Assembly: GCA_902812415.1 (NCBI GenBank)
Contig: CADDZJ010000042.1
Coordinates: 1 to 32,436 of the forward strand
From: Acidobacteriota bacterium
GTDB lineage: Bacteria > Acidobacteriota > Terriglobia > UBA7540
DNA length: 32,436 bases
Direction of reading: 5' to 3'
The notes under the pieces were generated by a model. That model was not told where the DNA came from. It ran no database searches and saw only the letters and a program-made list of their open reading frames with translations. The translations under genes and the position numbers were made by a program. Shown here one piece after another: positions 1 through 6,917 of the stretch (positions are counted from its first letter, which is position 1; each line of letters begins with the position of its first letter).

Positions 1-47
1 CTCCTTGTTTTCAGATGGTCTCATCAAGCCACCTGAGGAGGATTGTG

Positions 48-249
48 ATGCCTCAACGGTCAAACCTTTTCAAGGCGCACTGGTCGAACCAGTGGCTTAC
101 CTACTGAGCGAGTTACAGCCAAGGCTTATGAAAGGGATCAGTCAGCGCTTGTTGGGGGCGCCCTTGCCTTCACCGGTGTGCTCGGGGCGAGCGGATACTA
201 CATCGGCAAAGCAGCCGACCAACAATCAGTTACTTATATCATCAGATAG
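48..249 (+). pseudogene. possible small membrane peptide gene split by a +1 frameshift
   Basis: A perfect AGGAGG (36-41) stands six bases before ATG at 48. That frame reads MPQRSNLFKAHWSNQWLTY and stops at TGA 105-107. The frame starting at about 106 then continues without a start codon of its own: ERVTAKAYERDQSALV, followed by a glycine-rich hydrophobic stretch with GxxxG-like spacing, and ends at TAG 247-249. Joined by a single-base shift the two halves give a protein of about 67 residues with one predicted membrane helix. The second half's stop overlaps the ribosome site of the next gene, which suggests coupled translation. It could be a real frameshift mutation, a sequencing error, or two unrelated short frames. 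No family was recognised. Confidence 0.3.
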
Positions 250-262
250 GAGGGCCCCCACG
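248..262 (+). promoter_or_regulatory. perfect Shine-Dalgarno site in front of an ACG codon
   Basis: AGGAGG at 248-253 is followed by six bases (GCCCCC) and then ACG at 260-262. The same motif and spacing precede the ATG at 48. No ATG, GTG or TTG occurs in frame between this site and the signal-peptide core that follows, so the site marks ACG as the probable initiation point, either as a non-standard start or as a mutated ATG. Confidence 0.45.
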
Positions 263-1024
263 CGAACTTTCTTTCGAAACTTCCCACTGCTTTGTTTCAC
301 AGGTTTATCCTTCCTTTGTCCAGCCCTTGGCCAAGCGCAACAATATTGTGTGCTCAGTTTTGCCATGACGAACAACTCCCGACACGTAATCGGAGAGGTG
401 AACACGGAGTGTCCTCCCAGTTGGCACTCCGCCACATGGGGAAACTGGGGAGTTTCCTCAAACACAGATGGTGTCACAGACGGTGACCAGTTTCGAGGTT
501 GGCACTTAGAGGACGGCCATGGCCAATGGAATAGCTGTACTCGAGACCATATACGAGATACTGACAATGTATACTACAACCACGATCATAATGGGAACGG
601 ATTTGGTGATGATCAATGGCAGGACGGTGATTATTGGTATGCAAACGGCGGTGTCCAGCTCTGGACAACTTGCCCGATGGACTTCGACGGTGATGGGCGT
701 TGTGACTCGGGCGGCTGCCTGGGAATAAGCTCATTTGGAGTGAACAATCAGTTTCTGACGCTTTACGAACTCGATGAAGTGGACGGCACCGATTTAGTGA
801 CAACCTTGTACGTCGACTCGGGATGTTGCAACGTCAGTGGTTTGAATTGCGACGCGTGGGGTTGCTATGGGTACGTGTATAGCCCATATTATCCAACAGT
901 CCAATCAACTCATACTGCTGCAACAGCAAACGTCCGTTTGGTCGTTAAAGACGCCATTTTCGTGGATGAAAATGGCGCTTGCGACACACTGAAGTGGCGT
1001 GATCCGAGGTACGATTGCTATTAA
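260..1024 (+). CDS. secreted cysteine-rich protein of unknown function, ACG start proposed
   Basis: From ACG 260 the product has 254 residues. It begins RTFFRNFPLLCFTGLSF, a typical signal peptide with a likely cut after GQA (residues 24-26). The mature part is rich in Asp, Gly, Asn, Trp and Tyr and has about a dozen cysteines, which suggests disulfides. The DFDGDGRCDSGG stretch near the middle looks like a calcium-binding Asp loop, and WGNWGV near residue 60 may be a family signature. No enzyme motif is recognised. The frame stays open upstream to a TTG at position 5, but that extension has poor protein character and would bury the signal peptide, so it was rejected. The next gene, 41 bases downstream, is also secreted. 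Confidence 0.55.
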   Translation, partial: TRTFFRNFPLLCFTGLSFLCPALGQAQQYCVLSFAMTNNSRHVIGEVNTECPPSWHSATWGNWGVSSNTDGVTDGDQFRGWHLEDGHGQWNSCTRDHIRDTDNVYYNHDHNGNGFGDDQWQDGDYWYANGGVQLWTTCPMDFDGDGRCDSGGCLGISSFGVNNQFLTLYELDEVDGTDLVTTLYVDSGCCNVSGLNCDAWGCYGYVYSPYYPTVQSTHTAATANVRLVVKDAIFVDENGACDTLKWRDPRYDCY

Positions 1025-1065
1025 ATTGCGACTGAAAATTGACACAAGATCGGGAGTTCACCACG

Positions 1066-1644
1066 ATGACTTACTTGTACAGGTCAGTGCTGGTAGCGTG
1101 TTTTATCTTGTGCCTGCAACACTTGGCTGCTTCTGAAGTTTTAAAGGTTCAGGTCGTTGATGCCATAACCGGATCTCCCATCAGGGCGGTCGTTCTGGCC
1201 CTTGGTCAGCAACCCCGCCTCCTGAGCTCCCTGACTGATCAGAAGGGCGTCGCGGTATTAGATGTACCCTCTCTGCAAGGTCTGTCAGTCGCTGTGCGGA
1301 CGGACACACATGGCTTTAGTTGTATTTCCTCCCAAGGGAACTTATCGGAAGATCTCTTGGTAAAGCTCCAGCCCTCCCTTCGTATTTACGGTGTAGTGAA
1401 AGATGAGGACGGTCAGGCGCTCACGTCAGTAACGGTAAAGGTCGCCTATCCTAAAGATCAAAACTGCCGCATTTTATTTAACTCTCCGACAGCGACAACG
1501 AACCGACAAGGGAAATATTTGTTGTACAATGTGGACGCAAATCGTGACTTTGTGATCGTTTTCCATGATGACTTTCACCAAGAACGCGAAATTCGCAAGG
1601 CTGAGGTGGTTGGGGGCCGCGGCACCGGGCCAGCTCAGGCATAG
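1066..1644 (+). CDS. secreted carboxypeptidase-regulatory-like beta-sandwich protein
   Basis: The 192-residue product starts with a signal peptide (MTYLYRSVLVACFILCL, likely cut near LAASE). Two consecutive beta-sandwich repeats of the CarboxypepD_reg/transthyretin-like type follow. The first is around residues 25-85 (VVDAITGSPIRAVV...TDQKGVAVLDV) and the second around 110-180 (IYGVVKDEDGQALTSV...TNRQGKYLLYNV). The pattern of Gly-x-Pro near strand A and xxxGxY/F near the end is typical. Such domains are common in Acidobacteriota surface and TonB-linked proteins and usually bind or present other domains rather than catalyse. ATG 1066 was chosen over TTG 1039 because it puts the signal peptide at the N-terminus and has GGGAG about eight bases upstream. 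The C-terminus is short, with no anchor. Confidence 0.7.
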   Translation: MTYLYRSVLVACFILCLQHLAASEVLKVQVVDAITGSPIRAVVLALGQQPRLLSSLTDQKGVAVLDVPSLQGLSVAVRTDTHGFSCISSQGNLSEDLLVKLQPSLRIYGVVKDEDGQALTSVTVKVAYPKDQNCRILFNSPTATTNRQGKYLLYNVDANRDFVIVFHDDFHQEREIRKAEVVGGRGTGPAQA

Positions 1645-1657
1645 AGCTTAATGTTAA

Positions 1658-1680
1658 CCTAATACGGCGCTTTAATTAGG
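1658..1680. repeat. CCTAAT/ATTAGG inverted repeat before the GH42 gene
   Basis: CCTAAT (1658-1663) and ATTAGG (1675-1680) are perfect 6-base arms separated by 11 bases. They lie 22 bases before the beta-galactosidase ATG, where an operator could sit, but a weak terminator for the upstream gene is equally possible. There is no T-tract. Confidence 0.3.
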
Positions 1681-1701
1681 CGGTGTTTCGGTATTCTCAG
1701 C

Positions 1702-3834
1702 ATGAACGAACAACTAAATGACCCCTTTTGGGGAACATTACCGATTCTAATTTCCGTAGCGATCGCTCTATGCTCCGTCCCATCGAGCGCAGTCGCTCAA
1801 ACGAGAGGGGCGCGCCACACCTTCGACCTGATCGCCTGGAACGGCGGCCAATTCATTTATGGAGTGGACTATTACCCTGAAGCCTGGAACGAGACGCAAT
1901 GGGAAAAAGACGCGGCGAACATGCAGGCTGCCGGAATCAATTTCGTTCGCCTGGGCGAATTTGCCTGGGCGAAGATGGAACCGTCAGAAGGACAATACCA
2001 TTTCGGCTGGCTCGATCGCGCGCTCCAGATCCTGAGCGCTTACGGCATCAAGGCTGTGCTCGGCACGCCCACCGCTTCCCCGCCCGCATGGCTCATGGCG
2101 AAATACCCGGATATTGCCGCCATGAATGAAGACGGCGTCCGCTACCGCTACGGCTCGCGCCGCAATTATTGCCTGCACAATCCGCACTTTCTCGCCGCCG
2201 TCAAAGCCATTGTCACGGCTGAGGCAGAGCACTTCAAAAACAATCCGGCGGTGCTGGGCTGGCAGATTGACAACGAAGTGGGCGGCCCCTACTGCTACGA
2301 TTCTTATTGTCTGACAGCTTTTCAGAATTGGTGTCGCGCCAAATATCAGACTCTGGATGCCCTGAACCAGGCCTGGGGAACTATCTTTTGGGGACACACC
2401 TATTCCGCGTGGTCGCAAATCCCCCTGCCCTGGAACACGCTTTACAGCGTCCATAATCCCGGCCTGGAACTTGACTACCATCGCTTCTTCAGCGACGCGA
2501 CGCGCGACTTTGTGAATTTTCAGGCGCAAATCCTGCGCCAGGTTGCCCCGCAGAAGGCCATTACCACGAATGAAATGGGCCTGTTTGATGACATTGATTA
2601 CTCGCGGCTGAACACCCTGCTTGATTTCGTTGCCTGGGATAACTACCCGATGATCTTCAACCCGGACTACCAGGACTACTTCCGTTCCGCTTTGGGCCAC
2701 GACCTGATGCGCGGCTCGAAAGATCAGCAGAATTTTATGGTAATGGAGCAAGAGGGCGGCGTTCCGGGATGGACGGCCTTCTGGGGAAAGCAAGCGCCCG
2801 CGGCGCTTTTTCGCGTCTGGGCATATCAGGCCATCGCGCACGGCGCCGATGGAGTATGCTATTTTCGCTGGCGGACTTCGCGGTTTGGCACCGAGCAGTA
2901 CTGGCAGGGAATTCTGGACCAGGATGGATACCTGAATGCGCGCTATCAAGTGATTGCGCGAATGGGCAAGGAAGTTAAGCGGCTTGCTCCCCTGCTCCAG
3001 GGATCGCACACTAACTCACAGGTGGCCCTGCTTGTTTCGCCCGACACGCGCTGGGCGTTTCACATCCAGCCCACTTCAAAGAACTTCGATTATTATCGGC
3101 AGTTTTATCTCTACTACGACGCTGCACGGCGGCTGGGCCTTAATGTCGATGTCATCTTCCCGCAAATGGATTTTGCCGGCTATCGAGTCATCGTGGCTCC
3201 ATCGCTGTTTGTCGTCTCGCAGCCGCTTATCCAGAAGCTGACTCAGTTTGTTGGAAGCGGCGGGACGCTCATACTCACTTATCGCTCGGGTGTAAAAGAC
3301 GACCACAATGAAGTAACCCTTGAGACATTACCAGGACCGCTTGCCCGGCTTGCAGGCGTTCTGATTCACGATTTTGATCCGCAAGTCGCGCAAAAGCAGG
3401 AAATTGTCGAACATGACGGATCGCGCTATCCTGCCGATGTCTGGTATGACATTCTTACGCCGACCACGGCCCGAACGCTTGCCACCTATGGAGAGCGTTA
3501 CTACGCAGGCAAGCCCGCGATTACCGAGAACTCTTTTGAGAAAGGCAACGTTTTCTATGTCGGCGCCCAGCCGTCTTCGACAGAGTTCTATGACCGCTTT
3601 ATGAAGCATGTGTTCGACAAAGCAGGGGTTGCCACGAGGCCCGCGCTCCCGAACGGCATTGAACTCGCAACCCGCGAGAAAGCGGGAGAGAAAATCTTCT
3701 TCCTGATGAATTATACCAACCGTGATCAATCCGTGAATCTGGGTGAGACAACCCACAACGCGCTGACCGGCGCTTCTGAATCAACGGTCGTGAGAGTCCC
3801 TGCCTACGGAGTGCAAGTGCTGACGGCACGATAA
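1702..3834 (+). CDS. secreted GH42 beta-galactosidase
   Basis: The 710-residue product hydrolyses terminal beta-galactosides, probably from plant or microbial polysaccharides, outside the cytoplasm. It has a signal peptide (hydrophobic core about 13-30, likely cut after AVA at residue 32) and then the GH42 TIM barrel: FIYGVDYYPEAW (51-62), GIKAVLGTPTASPPAW (115-130), WQIDNEVG with the acid/base Glu192, and VMEQEGG with the nucleophile Glu349. Residues from about 430 form the Rossmann-like trimerisation domain (SQVALLVSPDTRWAF) and the small C-terminal beta domain ends the protein. Length fits the family. Most GH42 enzymes are cytoplasmic, so the signal peptide is notable. No transporter or regulator is adjacent. 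No clear Shine-Dalgarno site precedes ATG 1702. Confidence 0.93.
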   Translation: MNEQLNDPFWGTLPILISVAIALCSVPSSAVAQTRGARHTFDLIAWNGGQFIYGVDYYPEAWNETQWEKDAANMQAAGINFVRLGEFAWAKMEPSEGQYHFGWLDRALQILSAYGIKAVLGTPTASPPAWLMAKYPDIAAMNEDGVRYRYGSRRNYCLHNPHFLAAVKAIVTAEAEHFKNNPAVLGWQIDNEVGGPYCYDSYCLTAFQNWCRAKYQTLDALNQAWGTIFWGHTYSAWSQIPLPWNTLYSVHNPGLELDYHRFFSDATRDFVNFQAQILRQVAPQKAITTNEMGLFDDIDYSRLNTLLDFVAWDNYPMIFNPDYQDYFRSALGHDLMRGSKDQQNFMVMEQEGGVPGWTAFWGKQAPAALFRVWAYQAIAHGADGVCYFRWRTSRFGTEQYWQGILDQDGYLNARYQVIARMGKEVKRLAPLLQGSHTNSQVALLVSPDTRWAFHIQPTSKNFDYYRQFYLYYDAARRLGLNVDVIFPQMDFAGYRVIVAPSLFVVSQPLIQKLTQFVGSGGTLILTYRSGVKDDHNEVTLETLPGPLARLAGVLIHDFDPQVAQKQEIVEHDGSRYPADVWYDILTPTTARTLATYGERYYAGKPAITENSFEKGNVFYVGAQPSSTEFYDRFMKHVFDKAGVATRPALPNGIELATREKAGEKIFFLMNYTNRDQSVNLGETTHNALTGASESTVVRVPAYGVQVLTAR

Positions 3835-4255
3835 TCAATTTTGGAGGATATCGAAAACCTAACGTTAGGGTCTGATCAACGGGGTGAAATTTACCCCACA
3901 GAGTTTCGCCACGCATCGAGGCGAATCACCTTGACGAATAAAGCGCATTGAGCTATTCTAATAGAGAAGATAAGACGCTGAGAGCTTACCTTATCGCTAT
4001 CTTCCTTGCGACTTCAAAGCGGTCGACATCTTAACCTGAAGACCGCCGAGTTTACCGACACGACATCCAAGAATCGCACCCGCATCGGCAAACAGAAAGG
4101 CTTCCGAGACGAAATCACATCCGTTGCGACCGGGAGGACGGAATTCTCCAAGGTTGCCATCCCCGTATCAAAGAAACCAGGACACAATTCCACCGGCATT
4201 CTCGACTACTGAGCCGAGATGGTTCGAAGTCGCGCAGCCAAGAAAGGATTTTCTC
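3835..4255. other. gene-poor stretch with two palindromes
   Basis: No convincing gene is seen in these 421 bases. Two inverted repeats follow the GH42 stop: CCTAACGTTAGG (3858-3869, a perfect 12-base palindrome) and a hairpin at 3881-3897 (GGGGTGA...TTACCCC with one wobble pair). The second could act in termination although no T-run follows. A 68-codon frame at 4006-4212 starts with TTG, has no ribosome site and looks like noncoding composition. Confidence 0.5.
3881..3897 (+). terminator. possible terminator hairpin after the GH42 gene
   Basis: GGGGTGA and TTACCCC can pair over seven positions (one G-T) around a three-base loop, 47 bases after the beta-galactosidase stop. There is no U-tract, so rho-independent termination is only a possibility. 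Confidence 0.3.
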
Positions 4256-4567
4256 ATGAACATTCAATATGTCGGTTTCGATGTCGGAACGGGTTGTCGG
4301 ATCTATAAATTCAAGGTCCTCAATACAATCGTAGACGCTCGTGAGTTCGCCATTACCATTGGCTCCGATGCATTTGCGTCGACTTTATTAAGGCTGCAGG
4401 AAGGCCCTGACATCTGCTTTGGAAGGCTACAACGGGAATTGGCCGCAGAAGTCGAAGGATCGCGCGCTGAACGCAATTTGAGCATTGGGGAGCGCGATAT
4501 TGAGGAATATTTGGAGCGGCATCGCTCTCCCAACCGAATCGCCAATAAACCGACTCCTCATCGATAA
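4256..4567 (+). CDS. conserved-looking 103-residue protein of unknown function
   Basis: ATG 4256 has AAAGGA seven bases upstream, a good ribosome site. The product (MNIQYVGFDVGTGCRIYKF...) appears to be an alpha/beta protein. The first half is strand-rich (YKFKVLNTIVDAREFAITI). The middle has LLRLQEGPDICFGRLQRELAAE, which looks like a helix after a DxC turn, and the tail is charged and probably disordered. It has no signal peptide, membrane segment or catalytic motif that I recognise. A longer frame opening at 4124 exists but lacks a ribosome site. It precedes the RRM gene by 164 bases and may be expressed separately. No function is proposed. Confidence 0.6.
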   Translation: MNIQYVGFDVGTGCRIYKFKVLNTIVDAREFAITIGSDAFASTLLRLQEGPDICFGRLQRELAAEVEGSRAERNLSIGERDIEEYLERHRSPNRIANKPTPHR

Positions 4568-4695
4568 TTTTGGGGTCGATTGGGACGGCGAGCATGGATG
4601 CTTCCAGCGGCGAAGCATCATGCGCTCCCATAACAACTGCCGATTCGAGGCACGCCTCGGCGGTGTTGCGAGCAAGTGAAACTGTAAATCAAACG

Positions 4696-4715
4696 GGCAG
4701 GCCTTTGGGCCTGCC
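4696..4715 (+). promoter_or_regulatory. strong 5' UTR hairpin before the RRM gene
   Basis: GGCAGGCC (4696-4703) and GGCCTGCC (4708-4715) are perfect 8-base arms around the loop TTTG. The hairpin ends seven bases before the GGAGG of the RRM gene's ribosome site (4722-4726). It has no U-tract, so it is more likely an RNA structure affecting translation or stability, or a protein-binding site, than a terminator. Confidence 0.5.
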
Positions 4716-4731
4716 AAATCTGGAGGATCAC

Positions 4732-5049
4732 ATGGCTTCTAAGCTTTACGTAGGTAACCTTCCCAATGGCACTTCTGATAGCGCACTGAACGATTTCGTG
4801 GTGAACGCTGGCTTTCAGGTAGCCTCAGCGGTGGTGATTCGGGACAAGATGACAGGCGAGACGCGTGGATTTGGCTTTGTTGAGCTGGCCGAAGGCCAAG
4901 ATTTGCAGAGGGCGATTCGAGGTTTGAATGGTCAATCTATGGAGGGTCGCTCTCTGACTGTCAACGAGGCTCGACCACAGCGCCCAACTCCTTCCGGGCC
5001 ACGCGGCGGCAACCGCGGTCATTTCGGTGGTCGTGGACACCGCTTCTGA
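4732..5049 (+). CDS. small RRM RNA-binding protein with a Gly/Arg tail
   Basis: The 105-residue protein is a single RNA recognition motif. RNP2 is LYVGNLP near residue 5 and RNP1 is RGFGFVEL near residue 45, both with their aromatic RNA-contact residues. After residue 80 the chain turns into a basic Gly/Arg/Pro tail (GPRGGNRGHFGGRGHRF). The layout is the same as the small glycine-rich Rbp proteins of cyanobacteria and other bacteria, which bind single-stranded RNA and are often cold-induced. ATG 4732 is set by TGGAGGATCAC just upstream. The mRNA leader contains a perfect 8-bp hairpin, which suggests structure-based control, possibly autoregulation. A longer frame from 4570 was rejected because it lacks protein character. 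Confidence 0.9.
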   Translation: MASKLYVGNLPNGTSDSALNDFVVNAGFQVASAVVIRDKMTGETRGFGFVELAEGQDLQRAIRGLNGQSMEGRSLTVNEARPQRPTPSGPRGGNRGHFGGRGHRF

Positions 5050-5409
5050 GGCAAATTGCAATCGTTTGCCCTGTATAAGCAAACCCGCTGGGATCATGAG
5101 AATACACCCCCGAGTCAAGCTCAAAGGGCACGGAGGAACCTCACGCTGGCCGCTGTTGAAGAGGATATCGATGTGTACATCGCCCGAGCGCACTGGTTCG
5201 CACTGCAAGCCTGAGGGCATGAACAGATTTGGCGTCATATCCACTCCACCAATGAGCGTTTGGTCTCATCAAATGATTTTGAGGGCAAAGGGACCAAGCC
5301 CTCATGGTCAACGCAACCCATGATTGCCGGATTTTAAGGGCGCGCACAGTTTTGGCCAGATTATAACGGCGGATATCCTGGCTATGAATACCAGAGTGAG
5401 GAGCACCGC
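5050..5409. other. stretch with one possible short reading frame, otherwise empty
   Basis: No confident gene in these 360 bases. In the same frame as the RRM gene, after its stop, a frame runs from TTG 5056 to TGA 5212-5214 and encodes about 52 residues. Its end looks protein-like (LTLAAVEEDIDVYIARAHWFALQ, an amphipathic helix pattern). There is no good ribosome site, and it could be a decayed gene or chance. The frames at 5027-5323 and 5141-5416 (minus) have poor composition. Confidence 0.35.
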
Positions 5410-5607
5410 ATGACACTGAAAACCGGGCAGTATGTTCGTCATTTGAAATATGGTTGGGGCACAGTTCTGGAGCAGACTCACGATGAGACCATGGTTTATT
5501 TCAACAGCGTGGGCGTGAAAAGGTTTGCGGCCTCTCTAGCGGCGTTCACCGCCGTCCAGGATAAAACGCCAAAAAAAAAGCCCTGCGACCGGCAGCCGCG
5601 TCGTTAG
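5410..5607 (+). CDS. small DUF3553-like protein
   Basis: The 65-residue product (MTLKTGQYVRHLKYGWGTVLEQ...) has the pattern of a small SH3-like or Tudor-like beta barrel: VRHxKYGWGTV followed by VYFNSVGVKRFAASLAAFTAV. It resembles the DUF3553 family of short proteins in which an incoming G-x-G-x-V strand is followed by an F-x-x-x-G-V-K/R hairpin. Such barrels often bind nucleic acid, but no function is established here. ATG 5410 has GAGGAG six bases upstream. The tail is lysine- and arginine-rich (PKKKPCDRQPRR). It stands alone between two intergenic stretches of about 300 bases. Confidence 0.75.
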   Translation: MTLKTGQYVRHLKYGWGTVLEQTHDETMVYFNSVGVKRFAASLAAFTAVQDKTPKKKPCDRQPRR

Positions 5608-5801
5608 GCGCAACGAATGTCCTATGCTCCGATATTTTACTGCATGCTCATTCCTGTGAAAGAGCAGGGCGTGAATTTATCTTATAAGCTTCGGGGAGAA
5701 AATGGAGTTGCGCATTTCCCACGTGACCCGGCGCGTTCGTGATTGATCCTCTTCCAACCCTTCCCTCCCAAAAACTCCGAAGCTTTGCAGGGCCGATTGT
5801 C

Positions 5802-5810
5802 TGCTAATAT
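5802..5810 (+). promoter_or_regulatory. candidate extended -10 promoter for the glycan-type operon
   Basis: TGCTAATAT gives TG-n-TAATAT, an extended -10 element, about 90 bases before the ATG of the propeller gene. A poor -35 (TTTGCA, 5784-5789) is spaced 15 bases away. The rest of 5608-5903 shows no gene. Confidence 0.3.
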
Positions 5811-5903
5811 GGCTTATAGCCCTCTGGCAACCAACTTTGTAATCGTTGCCCTGGGTTTGTAAGCATGGATTGATCTATTCACACCGCGGAGACCCTTGAA
5901 TAG

Positions 5904-6917
5904 ATGGCAGATTTGTATATCCTCGGCGGGCGGCAGCGAAGGGATTTCAAGAATCTGGAAGAGGAATGGTTTCTTTTTGAAAAGGCTTTGATTGTACACG
6001 CCAACGCCGAGACTGGCGCTCACAAACTTTGTGTGGAATATGAGACGCCGCCCGAAGCCCGGGCCACAGAGCGCAGCTCAATTCTATTCAAAGCGGGCGC
6101 TCTTAGAGACGATAAACTGTACGCCTGCACCTCTACGGAGGTCATGACCTACAAAGTGCCGGAATTCGAGCGCCTCGCTTACATCTCTCTTCCCTGCTTC
6201 AATGATCTTCATTACGTGTGCCCGACTCCGGATAATAACCTGATGGTGGTGATCACAGGTCTTGACATGGTCGCCGAGATAACCCCGGAGGGCAAAGTTC
6301 TGCGCGAATGGAGTGTCTTGTTTGACGATCCCTGGCAGCTTTTCTCGCGCCAAATTGACTATCGCAAGGTGCCCTCCACTAAGCCTTACCGCGCGCACCC
6401 TAATTTTGTGTTCTGGATCGGTCAGGATCTCTGGGTGACGCGAGCCGATCTCAAAGACGCCGTGTGCCTCACCCATGCGAATCAACGCATCGGCATCGAC
6501 ATTCAGATGGTTCACGACGGCGTTCCATTTCAGGATCACATTTACTTCACTTCGGTGGATGGCAAGCTTGTCAAAGTGAATCAGAAAACCCTTCAAATCG
6601 ATCAGGTGATTGATTTGAATAATGTGGATAATCCGGATCGTGTCCTGCTGGGCTGGTGTCGCGGCGTGCACATCGTCGATGAGAAAAGGGTTTGGGTCGG
6701 GTTTACGCGAGTCCGCAAAACGAAGTGGAAGGAAAAAGTTCTATGGGTCAAGCAGCAGGCCTTTGGCCCGAAAGAAAAACCTACCCGCATCACCCTCTAC
6801 GATCTTGAGGCTCAGAAAATCCTTCGGGAAATTGATCTCGAAGATCTTGGCATGAATGCGGTCTTCAATATGCTCCCGGCTGGGGACGCTGCTCCCATCC
6901 CGCGATCCAACGGATGA
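5904..6917 (+). CDS. predicted beta-propeller-like protein of unknown function
   Basis: The 337-residue protein has no signal peptide and a repeated strand pattern typical of a propeller: KLYACTSTEVMTYKVPEFE, NLMVVITGLDMVAEITPEGKVLREW, DHIYFTSVDGKLVKVNQKTLQIDQVIDL and KRVWVGFTRVRKTK each read as a blade. The C-terminal TRITLYDLEAQKILREIDLE closes it. The HPNFVFWIGQDLWVTR segment near residue 165 may be a family signature. I know of no enzyme with this sequence. It overlaps the next gene by four bases (ATGA), so the two are translationally coupled. The acetyltransferase partner and the deacetylases just beyond suggest a role in carbohydrate assembly or sensing. That is inference from neighbours only. 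Confidence 0.75.
   Translation: MADLYILGGRQRRDFKNLEEEWFLFEKALIVHANAETGAHKLCVEYETPPEARATERSSILFKAGALRDDKLYACTSTEVMTYKVPEFERLAYISLPCFNDLHYVCPTPDNNLMVVITGLDMVAEITPEGKVLREWSVLFDDPWQLFSRQIDYRKVPSTKPYRAHPNFVFWIGQDLWVTRADLKDAVCLTHANQRIGIDIQMVHDGVPFQDHIYFTSVDGKLVKVNQKTLQIDQVIDLNNVDNPDRVLLGWCRGVHIVDEKRVWVGFTRVRKTKWKEKVLWVKQQAFGPKEKPTRITLYDLEAQKILREIDLEDLGMNAVFNMLPAGDAAPIPRSNG

Noticed and set aside
1984-3009. 341-codon minus-strand reading frame inside the GH42 gene
   Set aside because: Opposite-strand shadow of a well-supported enzyme. The translation has no recognisable fold and no ribosome site.
4006-4212. 68-codon frame after the GH42 gene
   Set aside because: TTG start, no ribosome site and unconvincing composition.
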